This document shows, piece by piece, positions 1 to 9,300 of a DNA stretch of 64,000 nucleotides. Source of the DNA: Candidatus Rhodoferax bjergmarkensis. Its GTDB lineage: Bacteria > Pseudomonadota > Gammaproteobacteria > Burkholderiales > Burkholderiaceae_C. The stretch covers positions 36,540 to 100,539 of the forward strand of contig JADJFX010000019.1 of assembly GCA_016708345.1 (NCBI GenBank), written 5' to 3'. Numbering within the stretch: the first letter of the stretch is position 1; each line of letters opens with the position of its first letter. Position numbers and translations under genes: made by a program. The notes under the pieces were generated by a model that was not told the origin of the DNA, ran no database searches, and was given only the letters and a program-made list of their open reading frames with translations.

Positions 1-5
1 GTTTT

Positions 6-1628
6 GTGCCCAGCGCCAGTGCGGGCCCCAATTTCAGCTTTACCAGTTCGGTGTATTGGTTTCATGTGGCGCTGCAAAACCAAAACGCAAGCGATGTGCA
101 TTGGCTGGTCGAGGCGCAATACCCCTTGATTGATCACTTCACTTTTTATACGGTGCGTGACGGTCAGTTGGCAGACACCCGGGAGGGGGGCAGGTCGCTG
201 CCGTTTGTACAGCGTCTGATCAAGCACCGCAACTTCATCTACCCTTTTGAAGCTTATCCCGGGCAGACAGTGGAGCTCTACATTCGGGTGCAAACCACCA
301 GTTCACTGCAGCTGCCGCTGGCTGTGTGGACGCCGCAGACCTTTCGGGCCAAAAATCATGAGGAGCAGTTTGGCTTTGGTCTTTACTACGGTCTCCTGTT
401 TTCGATGGTCATTTACAACCTGTTGATTTTTTTGTCGATCAGGGAAACCAGTTATTTGCACTATTTGCACTATATCGGCGGCTACCTGATCTTTCAGATG
501 GCGATCAATGGCCTGGCCTATGAGCACTTGTGGCCGGCTGCGCCTGGCTGGGGAGCAGCTGCTGTACCACTCTCCATTTGCTTTACCCTGGTTGGCATGG
601 TGAATTTCAGCCGGTCCTTTCTCAACCTGCGTGAATTGATGCCGCGCGCGAACCTTTGGATGCGCTACTACGCTTGGTTGCTCTTGGCATTGGCTGTCGG
701 TTCCTTGTTTTTCCGCTATTCGGTCATGATCAAATTGGCAACGGTCAATGCCTTGATTGCTTCCGCAGTGGTATTTGTTTTCGGCAGCATTTGTTTGCTC
801 AGGGGGATTAAAGCGGCACGCTACTTTATGCTGGCCTGGACGGCATTGTTGGCGGGGGTCAGCGCTTATGTGTTGAAAACATTTGGCATTTTGCCGGTCA
901 ATTTGCTGACCGAATATGGGCTGCAGATTGGCTCCACGATGGAGGCGATGCTGCTGTCGTTTGCTCTGGCGCATCGCATGACGATGCTCAAGGAAGAAAA
1001 TCTGCGCATCCAGGCCGAGGCGACCAGCCAGCTGGAGCAGCGGGTGGCACAGCGAACGCAGGAGCTGGGGGTGGCCATGCAGAAGCTTTCGCAAGCCAAT
1101 GCTGCCTTGCAGGTGATGAGCCTGACCGATGGGCTGACCGGCATTAAAAACCGCAAGCACTTTGACACCCAGCTGGCCAACGAAATCAAGCGTTCAGCGC
1201 GTGGGCACTTGTCGCTGAGTTTGCTCCTGCTCGACATCGATCACTTCAAAAAAGTGAATGACCAATACGGCCATTTGGCGGGAGACGCTTGTTTGCGTGA
1301 AGTGGCAAACACCATCAAGTCTTGCCTGGCCCGCCCCAGCGACGATGTGGCGCGCTATGGCGGTGAGGAGTTCGCCGTGATCCTGCCGCACACTGATATT
1401 GTCGGGGCCGAATTTTTAGCCCAGAAAATTTGCCGCACGGTAGAGGCCAGACACTTTGAGTTTGAAGGGATACACATACCGGTCACGGTCAGCATTGGTT
1501 GCTGTGCAGTGGTGCCTGACGCCAAAGGCGTGAGCGAATCCATGATTGCGGCGGCCGACGCTGCGCTGTACCATGCCAAACACACGGGGCGCAACCGGGT
1601 GTGTGTCGCCCCTGACCCCTCCTTGTAA
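6..1628 (+). CDS. 7TM-DISM membrane diguanylate cyclase (5' end outside window)
   Basis: Makes cyclic di-GMP from two GTP in response to a signal sensed outside the membrane. About the first 110 residues resemble the extracellular 7TMR-DISM domain, residues ~120-330 hold the seven-helix 7TM region, ~335-375 is a coiled linker (EQRVAQRTQEL), and ~375-535 is a GGDEF domain. The active-site motif RYGGEEF is intact and is preceded by RPSD, an RxxD inhibitory site at the expected spacing, so an active, product-inhibited cyclase is predicted. The open frame runs off the left edge; the GTG at 6 is unlikely to be the real start and the signal peptide is missing. It converges on prmC with only 12 bases between stops. 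Confidence 0.9.
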   Translation: MPSASAGPNFSFTSSVYWFHVALQNQNASDVHWLVEAQYPLIDHFTFYTVRDGQLADTREGGRSLPFVQRLIKHRNFIYPFEAYPGQTVELYIRVQTTSSLQLPLAVWTPQTFRAKNHEEQFGFGLYYGLLFSMVIYNLLIFLSIRETSYLHYLHYIGGYLIFQMAINGLAYEHLWPAAPGWGAAAVPLSICFTLVGMVNFSRSFLNLRELMPRANLWMRYYAWLLLALAVGSLFFRYSVMIKLATVNALIASAVVFVFGSICLLRGIKAARYFMLAWTALLAGVSAYVLKTFGILPVNLLTEYGLQIGSTMEAMLLSFALAHRMTMLKEENLRIQAEATSQLEQRVAQRTQELGVAMQKLSQANAALQVMSLTDGLTGIKNRKHFDTQLANEIKRSARGHLSLSLLLLDIDHFKKVNDQYGHLAGDACLREVANTIKSCLARPSDDVARYGGEEFAVILPHTDIVGAEFLAQKICRTVEARHFEFEGIHIPVTVSIGCCAVVPDAKGVSESMIAAADAALYHAKHTGRNRVCVAPDPSL

Positions 1629-1640
1629 AGGGGCGTAGCG

Positions 1641-2486
1641 TCAGACGGGTGCGTGCATGGCACCGCTGCAGCGCTCAATCCCACTCAAGTCGCGTCTTGA
1701 CTGCGCGTTCAAAAAACCGGCATGGCGCAATGCTTCACGCACCGCACAAGCCTGGTCAAATCCATGTTCCAGCAGCAGCCAGCCACCGGGATGCAAATGA
1801 TTCTGTGCCTGGGCGATGATGGTTCGGATGTCGTCCAGCCCGTCGGGGCCGCTGACCAGTGCTTGCGCCGGCTCGTGGGTGAGGGCTTCCAGGTGTTGAT
1901 CGTGCTCGGCGATGTAAGGCGGGTTGGCGACGATGGCGTCAAAACGTGCGGTCACCCCAGCCAGCCAGCAGCCTTGGTGCAAGTCCAGCGCAAGCGAGAG
2001 ACGCTGCGCGTTCGACCGGGCCACCGCCAGCGCTTCGTGGCTGAAGTCAAGGGCGCTGACCTGTAAATCGGGCCGCGTGTGCTTGAGGGCCAGTGCAATG
2101 GCCCCGCTGCCGGTGCCCAGGTCGATGACGCTGGCCCCCACCCTGTTTGCCAGAACCTCCAGCGCCCACTCCACCAGCGTTTCGGTGTCGGGCCTGGGCA
2201 CCAGCACCCGGGGGTCCACCGTTAAATTCAAACCAAAGAACTCCTTTTGGCCGCAGATGTAAGCCAGCGGCTCACCGCGCAGGCGGCGCTGCACGCAGGC
2301 GGCCAGCTTGGCCCGGGCAGCAGGGGGGAGCGGGTCGCTGTCGTGCGCCAGCAGCCAGGCGCGCGCGTGCAGGGGTTGCCCCAGCACATGCAGCAGCAGC
2401 AACTGCGCGTCCAGCCGGTCCAGCCCCTGGGTTTGCAGGGTCACCAGCACGCTGGCAAGGGTAGCAGGCGTTTTGAGTGAAAACAT
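1641..2486 (-). CDS. prmC: Release factor glutamine methyltransferase PrmC (HemK)
   Basis: N5-methylates the glutamine of the GGQ motif in release factors RF1 and RF2 using S-adenosylmethionine. The SAM-binding motif DLGTGSGAIALAL and the catalytic NPPY motif are both visible, and 281 residues is normal for the family. It follows prfA, its own substrate's gene, in the classical hemA-prfA-prmC order. No Shine-Dalgarno sequence is obvious because a dispersed palindromic repeat abuts the start codon, so it is probably translated from the upstream transcript or poorly initiated. Confidence 0.96.
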   Translation of the reverse strand: MFSLKTPATLASVLVTLQTQGLDRLDAQLLLLHVLGQPLHARAWLLAHDSDPLPPAARAKLAACVQRRLRGEPLAYICGQKEFFGLNLTVDPRVLVPRPDTETLVEWALEVLANRVGASVIDLGTGSGAIALALKHTRPDLQVSALDFSHEALAVARSNAQRLSLALDLHQGCWLAGVTARFDAIVANPPYIAEHDQHLEALTHEPAQALVSGPDGLDDIRTIIAQAQNHLHPGGWLLLEHGFDQACAVREALRHAGFLNAQSRRDLSGIERCSGAMHAPV

Positions 2487-2546
2487 TTGCTATTGAATTT
2501 ATAGCTGCTTGCGCAGATACTACGTGCGCAAACGGCTTATTTCTTC
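2486..2546 (+). repeat. Dispersed palindromic repeat, copy 1 (intergenic)
   Basis: Contains the shared core ATAGCTGCTTGCGCA followed by TGCGCAA, preceded by GCTATT and an A/T stretch. It separates prmC from prfA and touches the prmC start codon. Same family as the copies at 5231, 8719, 12337, 24232, 26038, 28774, 30890, 33692, 45832 and 49968. Confidence 0.8.
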
Positions 2547-2562
2547 TATAAAAAGCGCTGGT

Positions 2563-3675
2563 TCAAGCACCGGCTCCGACTTCCAGCGCGGCCAGCTGCT
2601 GGGCTGCCTCGTAGGCTTGCAGCGCCTGCACCACGTCGTCCATGTCGCCCTCCATGATGTAGAGCAGTTTGTACAGGGTGAGGTTGATGCGGTGGTCCGA
2701 CAGGCGCCCCTGCGGAAAGTTGTAGGTGCGGATGCGGTCGCTGCGGTCGCCGCTGCCCACCAGGCTCTTGCGCTCAGCCGCGTCTTTGGCGGCGCGCTCG
2801 GAGCGGTCTTTTTCGTGGATGCGGGCGGTCAGCACCTTGAGCGCCTGCGCCTTGTTGCCGTGCTGGCTGCGCCCGTCCTGGCACTCGGCCACGATGCCGG
2901 TGGGAATGTGGGTGATGCGCACTGCCGAGTCGGTCTTGTTGATGTGCTGTCCACCCGCACCGCTGGCGCGGTAGGTGTCGATGCGCAGGTCAGACGGGTT
3001 GATTTTGATCGCCTCCGCCTCGTCCTGCTCGGCCAGCACTGCCACCGTGCAGGCGCTGGTGTGAATGCGGCCCTGGGTTTCGGTGGTGGGCACGCGCTGC
3101 ACGCGGTGGCCGCCGGACTCGAACTTGAGCGCACCGTAGGCACCGGTGCCGCCGTGGTGGCCTTCCAGGCGCAGCACCACCTCTTTGTAGCCGCCCAGTT
3201 CGCTCGGCGATTCGCTGACAATCTCGCTCTTGAAGCCACAGCGGTCGGCGTAACGCGTGTACATGCGCAGCAAGTCGGCGGCAAACAGGGCCGATTCATC
3301 TCCGCCGGTGCCAGCGCGGATTTCGACAAAGGCCGGGCGTTCGTCATCCGGGTCTTTGGGCAAAAGCATGCGCTGCAGTTCGCCCTCCAGCTGGGCCATC
3401 TCCACGGTAGCGTTGTCAATTTCTTCCTGCGCCATTTGCAGCATGTCGGCATCGCCGTCGGCACCCGAGAGCATCTCCTGCCCCGCCACCAGGTCGGCTT
3501 CGCGCTGCTGGTAGCGTGCCCAGCGGCTGGCCACTGCGGACACATCGGTGTGCTCGCGCGAGAGCACCAGAAACTGCTTCATGTCTTTCATGATGTCTTC
3601 GCGCGAGAGCAAAAATTCAAGCTCTCCCAGACGGTCGGTGTAACGGGCGAGTTGTTGGCGCAGGAATGGTTTCAT
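2563..3675 (-). CDS. prfA: Peptide chain release factor 1
   Basis: Recognises UAA and UAG stop codons and triggers peptide release on the ribosome. The GGQ motif (SGAGGQHINKTDSAVR) that reaches the peptidyl-transferase centre is present, and the codon-reading PxT tripeptide appears as PTT in VQRVPTTETQ. The open frame extends upstream to 3702, but the methionine at 3675 (MKPFLRQQLARYTDRL) fits the family start and gives 370 residues, close to the usual 360. Middle gene of hemA-prfA-prmC. Confidence 0.97.
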   Translation of the reverse strand: MKPFLRQQLARYTDRLGELEFLLSREDIMKDMKQFLVLSREHTDVSAVASRWARYQQREADLVAGQEMLSGADGDADMLQMAQEEIDNATVEMAQLEGELQRMLLPKDPDDERPAFVEIRAGTGGDESALFAADLLRMYTRYADRCGFKSEIVSESPSELGGYKEVVLRLEGHHGGTGAYGALKFESGGHRVQRVPTTETQGRIHTSACTVAVLAEQDEAEAIKINPSDLRIDTYRASGAGGQHINKTDSAVRITHIPTGIVAECQDGRSQHGNKAQALKVLTARIHEKDRSERAAKDAAERKSLVGSGDRSDRIRTYNFPQGRLSDHRINLTLYKLLYIMEGDMDDVVQALQAYEAAQQLAALEVGAGA

Positions 3676-3696
3676 GGATAAGGGATAGTCAATGGG

Positions 3697-3767
3697 TTTC
3701 AACAGGCTCAGCCCGAATGGGGATGCGCTCGGCTTTGGTTCCCGTTTGCCCTGAGCTTGTCAAAGGG
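3697..3767. repeat. Intergenic inverted repeat of the ACAGGCTCAG...CTGAGCTTGT type
   Basis: Two imperfect arms, TTTCAACAGGCTCAGCCCGA and CCCTGAGCTTGTCAAAGG, flank a short centre between hemA and prfA. The sequence resembles a short repeat seen between genes in many proteobacteria. It could form a hairpin in the hemA-prfA message. Confidence 0.65.
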
Positions 3768-3790
3768 CCGTTGGGAGTAGAGCAGCGCCG

Positions 3791-5050
3791 CTACCGATCA
3801 GAGCGCAAAAAAAAGTGCTGAATGGCGTTGCTGGCGCGCTCGCGGGCTTGGGCGTCGGCGGTGCGCAGTTCGGCCATGGCACCGTGGAGCATTTTTTGCG
3901 TCAGGCCTTTGGACAGCGCCTCCAGCACCGCGTCCACGTCTTCACCCTTGGCCAGCAGCTTGCGCGCACGGGCCAGTTCCAGGGCGCGCCATTCGTCGGC
4001 CTGGGCGTTGAGTTGCTGGATCAGGGGCACCGAGACGCGCTGGTCAACCCAGTGCATAAAGCTCTGCACACCGGCGTCCACAATCGCCTCGGCTTGGGCC
4101 ACCGCCGCCTGCCGGTTGGCTTGCGCGGTTTGCACCACACCCGCCAGGTCGTCCACGGTGTACAGGTAAATGTCTTCCAGCGCCTTCACTTCGACCTCAA
4201 TGTCGCGCGGCACGGCCAGATCGACCATGAACATGGGGCGGTGTTTGCGCCGCTTCAAGGCACGCTCCACGGCACCCAGGCCGATGATGGGCAGTGTGCT
4301 GGCGGTGCAGCTGATGACGGCGTCAAACTCGTGCAGCCGCTCGGGCAGGTCGGCCAGGCGCATCACTTCGCCGCCAAAGCGGCTGGCCAGCTTTTCGCCG
4401 CGCTCCAGCGTGCGGTTGGCTATGGCGATGGTTTTGGGGTTTTTGGCGGCAAAGTGGGTGGCGCACAGCTCGATCATCTCGCCTGCGCCGACAAAAAGAA
4501 CTTTCACCTGGGCCAGGTCTTCAAACAACTGCCCGGCCAGGCGCACCGCGGCGGCGGCCATGCTGATGGAGTGGGCACCAATCTCAGTAGAGGTGCGCAC
4601 GTCTTTGGCCACGGCAAAAGAGCGCTGGAATAACTGGCTGAGCGTGGTGCCCAGGGCGCCTGCGGCTTCGGCGGCGCGCACGGCGTCTTTCATCTGGCCC
4701 AGAATTTGCGGCTCGCCCAGCACCATCGAGTCCAGGCCGCTGGCCACCCGAAAGGCATGGCGCGCGGCCAGGCTGTCTTGCAGGGTGTAGGAGTGGGCGC
4801 GTAACAGGGTGGGGGAGACGCCGCCGCTGCGGGCCAGCCAGTCCAAGGTGTGCTCGACGTCGGGTTTTTCACCTGCGCAATAAATCTCGGTGCGATTGCA
4901 GGTGGAGACCAGGGCGGCTTCCGGTTGGCGCGCAAGCGAGCTGCGCAAAGCGCGCAAAGTAGGTTCAATTTGGTCGATGGCGAACGCAAAACGACCGCGC
5001 AAATCGAGCGGTGCGGTCGTGTGATTGATGCCTAGAGCCCAGACTGCCAT
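3791..5050 (-). CDS. hemA: Glutamyl-tRNA reductase
   Basis: NADPH-dependent reduction of glutamyl-tRNA to glutamate-1-semialdehyde, the first committed step of C5-pathway tetrapyrrole synthesis. The catalytic cysteine lies in STCNRTEIYC near residue 50, and the nucleotide-binding loop LFVGAGEMIEL is near residue 190. The 419-residue length is standard. First gene of hemA-prfA-prmC, reading away from the small membrane-protein gene at 5136. Confidence 0.97.
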   Translation of the reverse strand: MAVWALGINHTTAPLDLRGRFAFAIDQIEPTLRALRSSLARQPEAALVSTCNRTEIYCAGEKPDVEHTLDWLARSGGVSPTLLRAHSYTLQDSLAARHAFRVASGLDSMVLGEPQILGQMKDAVRAAEAAGALGTTLSQLFQRSFAVAKDVRTSTEIGAHSISMAAAAVRLAGQLFEDLAQVKVLFVGAGEMIELCATHFAAKNPKTIAIANRTLERGEKLASRFGGEVMRLADLPERLHEFDAVISCTASTLPIIGLGAVERALKRRKHRPMFMVDLAVPRDIEVEVKALEDIYLYTVDDLAGVVQTAQANRQAAVAQAEAIVDAGVQSFMHWVDQRVSVPLIQQLNAQADEWRALELARARKLLAKGEDVDAVLEALSKGLTQKMLHGAMAELRTADAQARERASNAIQHFFLRSDR

Positions 5051-5135
5051 GGCGCGATTATAAAATCAGTCCGCGCCAACGCGAATGGTTCTGTTTTTCC
5101 CCTCTGTTCTTGAACCAATGTAATAGCTGCCACCC

Positions 5136-5414
5136 ATGGGCCTTCTTGCAACTCTGAATCATTTGCTTAATTTTGTGGCCCCTGCCTTGTGGGTAGCGCT
5201 GCTGGTGCCTTTGTTTGCCCGATTTTTAATGCCAAAAAATGCTCAAGCGCCCTCTTTGTATGCGCAAGCAGCTATTAATTTCATAGTGTCTGTGCTTGTC
5301 CTGGCGATCGGCCTGTGGTTTTTTGGCCGGGATGGCAAGATGGCCACCTACGCCGCCCTGGTGCTGGTGAGCGCCAGCGCCCAATGGGCCTTGATGCGCG
5401 GCTGGAAAGCTTGA
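5136..5414 (+). CDS. Small membrane protein of unknown function
   Basis: A 92-residue protein with three likely membrane spans (residues ~10-30, ~48-66, ~73-88). I do not recognise a family beyond a conserved hypothetical small inner-membrane protein. It is divergent from hemA. The codons from 5231 to 5287 (about residues 32-50, PKNAQAPSLYAQAAINFIVS) are a copy of the dispersed palindromic repeat, so the loop and the start of the second span were apparently supplied by a repeat insertion. Confidence 0.7.
   Translation: MGLLATLNHLLNFVAPALWVALLVPLFARFLMPKNAQAPSLYAQAAINFIVSVLVLAIGLWFFGRDGKMATYAALVLVSASAQWALMRGWKA
5231..5287 (-). repeat. Dispersed palindromic repeat, copy 2 (inside a CDS)
   Basis: The motif AAGCGCCCTC and then TGCGCAAGCAGCTATTAATT is the reverse orientation of the family. 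It lies in frame in the 92-residue membrane-protein gene. Confidence 0.75.
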
Positions 5415-5447
5415 GCGCCTTGCTTGCCTGAGCAGTGCTGGCCACGG

Positions 5448-6251
5448 TTAAGCCGGGGAAAACAAGTCCACCCGGTCGGTGATGAGGCCTTCAATACCCA
5501 TTTGGATGAGCCGCTGGGCGGCCTGATCGTCGTTCACGGTGTAGCACAGGCAGCGAAAACCGGCCGCTTTGGCCTGCGCAACATTGCCCTCATTCCACAG
5601 GGTGTGATGGCAGACGATGGCCACGCACTCCAGCTTGAGTGCCGCTTGCAGCCAGCCGTCCCACAGCGTGTCGAGCAGCAGGGCGCGCGGCAACTGGGGC
5701 TGGGCCGCGCGTGCGCCTTCCAGTGCTGGCGTGTCAAACGAACTCAGCAGCGGCGGTGTGGCAGCTTTTTCCCACAGCTTGGCTGCGTTGTGAGCGACCA
5801 CTTCGCCTGTGATCCTCTCCAATCCTGGGGTTGGTTTGATTTCGATGTTCAGAAAACAACCATTGGCCAGGCAAAACCGGGCTATGTTGGCAAAGCTGGG
5901 CAAGGGCTCGCCCGCGTACTGGCGCGAGTGCCAGCTGCCCGCATCGAGCTGCGCCAGTGTGTGCCAGGGGTGCTCGCCAGCAATGTCGCTGGCTGCAGCG
6001 TCAAGTTGTTGCGTGGCATTGGTGGTGCGGCCCAAGGTGCTGTCGTGCAGCAAAAAAGGCACGCCGTCGCTGCTGAGTTTGACGTCGCACTCAAACATGC
6101 GGTAGCCGTGACTGGCCCCCAGGCGAAACGCCGCCAGCGTGTTTTCCGGTGCCAGTTTGCCCGCGCCGCGGTGGGCAATCCACAGCGGGTAGGGCCATTT
6201 GTCAGGGGTGTTGGGCATGGTTTGGTGGTGATTGCAGAAGGTGAGATTCAT
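5448..6251 (-). CDS. ugpQ: Glycerophosphodiester phosphodiesterase
   Basis: Hydrolyses glycerophosphodiesters to glycerol-3-phosphate and an alcohol, probably in the cytoplasm because no signal peptide is seen. The GDPD signature IAHRGAGKLAPENTLAAF starts near residue 30, followed by the acidic metal ligands in ECDVKLSSDGVPFLLHD. The start at 6251 is chosen because AGAAGGAAA lies at good spacing; an open frame extends to 6290. The length of 267 residues fits UgpQ-like enzymes. No transporter genes adjoin it, so the substrate route is not evident. Confidence 0.9.
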   Translation of the reverse strand: MNLTFCNHHQTMPNTPDKWPYPLWIAHRGAGKLAPENTLAAFRLGASHGYRMFECDVKLSSDGVPFLLHDSTLGRTTNATQQLDAAASDIAGEHPWHTLAQLDAGSWHSRQYAGEPLPSFANIARFCLANGCFLNIEIKPTPGLERITGEVVAHNAAKLWEKAATPPLLSSFDTPALEGARAAQPQLPRALLLDTLWDGWLQAALKLECVAIVCHHTLWNEGNVAQAKAAGFRCLCYTVNDDQAAQRLIQMGIEGLITDRVDLFSPA

Positions 6252-6367
6252 TATCCGGGTTTCCTTCTGAGGCGTAAGGCAATGCTGCACTGCGGTAAAA
6301 TTTACGCCCAGTTGGGCCTTCGCTCGTCATATCCCGTGTCACGGTCTGGCTGCAATTTCAGAACCCG

Positions 6368-9300
6368 ATGAACGCTCCCATTTTGCCCCACCTCCTCCAG
6401 AGCGAATCCGCGCATGTGCCGCACGCACACGCCCGCATTCGCGAAATTCCCTACAACTACACCTCGTTTTCTGACCGTGAAATCGTCATCCGGCTGCTTG
6501 ATGAACGCGCTTGGGATTTGCTCAACCGGCTGCGCGACGAGCGCCGCACCGGCCGTTCAGCGCGTATGTTGTACGAGGTGCTGGGCGACATTTGGGTGGT
6601 GCAGCGCAATCCCTATTTGCAGGACGACTTGCTGGACAACCCCAAGCGGCGCGTGCTCTTGGTCGAGGCCTTGCACCATCGCCTGGCCGAAGTGCAAAAA
6701 CGCCGCACGCCTGAGGCCGACCCCGAGCGCGACGCGCTGGTGGGTGAACTGCTCAAGGGTGCCGGGCAGGCGGTGCAAGCCTTTGACGCAGCGTTTGTGG
6801 AAACCGCCACCTTGCGGCGCAAAGCCCAGCGTGTGCTGAACAAACTGACGGCCAAGGACAACATCAAATTCGACGGCCTGTCGCGCGTGTCCCACGTGAC
6901 CGACGCCACCGACTGGCGCGTGGAATACCCCTTTGTGGTGCTCACCCCAGACACCGAGGCGGAAATGGCCGAACTGGTCAAAGGTTGTATTGAACTCGGC
7001 CTGACCATCATCCCGCGCGGCGGCGGCACCGGCTACACCGGCGGTGCGATTCCTTTGACCTGGAAAAGTGTGGTCATCAACACCGAAAAGCTGGAGGCCA
7101 TGACGGAGGTCGAAATGGTCAACCTGCCGGGCATTGGCCAGCCGGTGGCCACCGTCTGGACCGAGGCCGGTGTGGTGACCCAGCGCGTGGCGAATGCGGC
7201 CGAGCGCGGTGGTTACGTGTTTGCGGTCGACCCGACGTCCGCCGAGGCCTCCTGCATTGGCGGCAACATTGCCATGAATGCGGGCGGCAAAAAAGCGGTG
7301 TTGTGGGGCACCGCGCTGGACAACCTGGCCAGCTGGCGCATGGTGACACCGCAGGCCGAGTGGTTAGAGGTCACCCGGTTGAACCACAACCTGGGCAAGA
7401 TTCACGATGCCGATCTGGCCAGTTTTGAGCTCAAGTATTTCAAGGCCGATGGCAAAACGCTCTTGCGCACCGAACGGCTGGACATTCCCGGCAAATCCTT
7501 CCGCAAAGAAGGCTTGGGCAAGGACGTGACCGACAAATTTTTGAGCGGACTGCCGGGCATTCAAAAAGAAGGCTGCGACGGCCTCATCACCAGCGCGCGC
7601 TGGGTGGTGCACAAGATGCCCGCGCACACGCGCACCGTGTGCCTGGAGTTCTTCGGCAACGCCAAGGACGCCGTGCCCAGCATTGTTGAAATCATCGATT
7701 TCATGTTTGCCGAGCAAAAGCGTTCTGGCGTGCTGCTGGCGGGCCTGGAGCACCTGGACGACCGCTATCTGAAAGCGGTGGGTTATGCCACCAAGAGCAA
7801 GCGTGGCACGGACGCCAGGGGCGGCCCTTCGTCCGCCGTGCCCAAGATGGCGCTGTTTGGCGACATTGCGGGCGACGATGCCGACGCTGTGGCGCGTGCA
7901 ACGTCTGAAGTGGTGCGTATTGCCAACTCCAGATCAGGTGAGGGTTTTGTCGCCATCAGCCCCGAGGCACGCAAGAAATTTTGGCTGGACCGCAAGCGCA
8001 CCGCCGCCATTTCGCGCCACACCAATGCCTTCAAGATCAACGAAGACGTGGTGATTCCCCTGCCGCGTATGGCCGAATACACCGACGGCATTGAGCGCAT
8101 CAATATTGAACTGAGCCTGGCCAACAAAATTGCCTTGTGCGACGAGCTGGAAGACTTTTTTGCCACGGGCAACCTGCCCCTGGGCAAGCAGGACGACGCC
8201 AGCGACATCCCCTCGGCAGAATTGCTGGAAGACCGCGTGGCGCAGGCGCTGGTGCTGGTGCGCGGCGTGCGCACGCAGTGGGCCGGGTGGCTGCAGCAGG
8301 TGGAACCGCTGTTTCCCCAGTTGCAGGACCACACTTTGCGTGCCAGCTGGAAGACGCAGCTGCGCGCGCCCTTGCAAAATATCTTTGCAGGCAGTGCTTT
8401 CGAAGCCATTTTGGCCGAATGCACCGCTATCCACCAGCGCGTGCTCAAAGGCCGCGTCTGGGCTGCGCTGCACATGCACGCGGGTGACGGCAATGTCCAC
8501 ACCAACCTGCCGGTCAACAGTGACGACTACGAAATGCTGCAGGCCGCGCACGGTGCGGTCAAGCGCATCATGGCGCTGGCGCGCTCGCTCGATGGCGTGA
8601 TCTCGGGGGAGCACGGCATTGGCATCACCAAGCTGGAGTTCCTGAGCGACGAGGAACTGGCTCCTTTTACCGCTTACAAGGCCAAGGTTGACCCGGAAGG
8701 GCGCTTTAACAAGGGTAAATTGCTACGAAATAAGGAGCTGCCTGCGCAAGATTCACGGGTGCTAGGGCGCGATTCGGCGCTGGGCCGCCCCGAGGCGAAT
8801 CAGCCCCCTCGGGGGGCAGTGACCCGCGACGCGGCGGAACGTGGGGGCGTTATACATTCTGATTTGACCAATGCCTATACCCCCAGCTTCGGGCTGATGG
8901 GGCATGAGTCGCTGATCATGCAGCAAAGCGACATTGGTGCCATTGCCGACAGCGTGAAAGACTGCCTGCGCTGCGGCAAGTGCAAGCCGGTGTGCGCCAC
9001 CCATGTGCCGCGCGCCAATTTGTTATACAGCCCGCGCAACAAGATTTTGGCGACCTCGCTGTTGGTTGAAGCCTTTTTGTACGAAGAGCAGACGCGCCGG
9101 GGCGTCAGTATCAAGCACTGGCAGGAGTTTGAAGACGTGGCCGACCACTGCACGGTGTGTCACAAATGCCTGTCGCCGTGCCCGGTGAAGATCGATTTTG
9201 GCGACGTCACCATGAACATGCGCAACCTGCTGCGCAAAATGGGCAAGAAGAGCTTTCGCCCGGCGGGCGCGGCGGCCATGTTCATGCTCAACGCTACCAA

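Noticed and set aside
5424..6371. 315-codon plus-strand frame opposite the glycerophosphodiesterase.
   Set aside because: Shadow of the conserved GDPD gene; no ribosome site or family resemblance.
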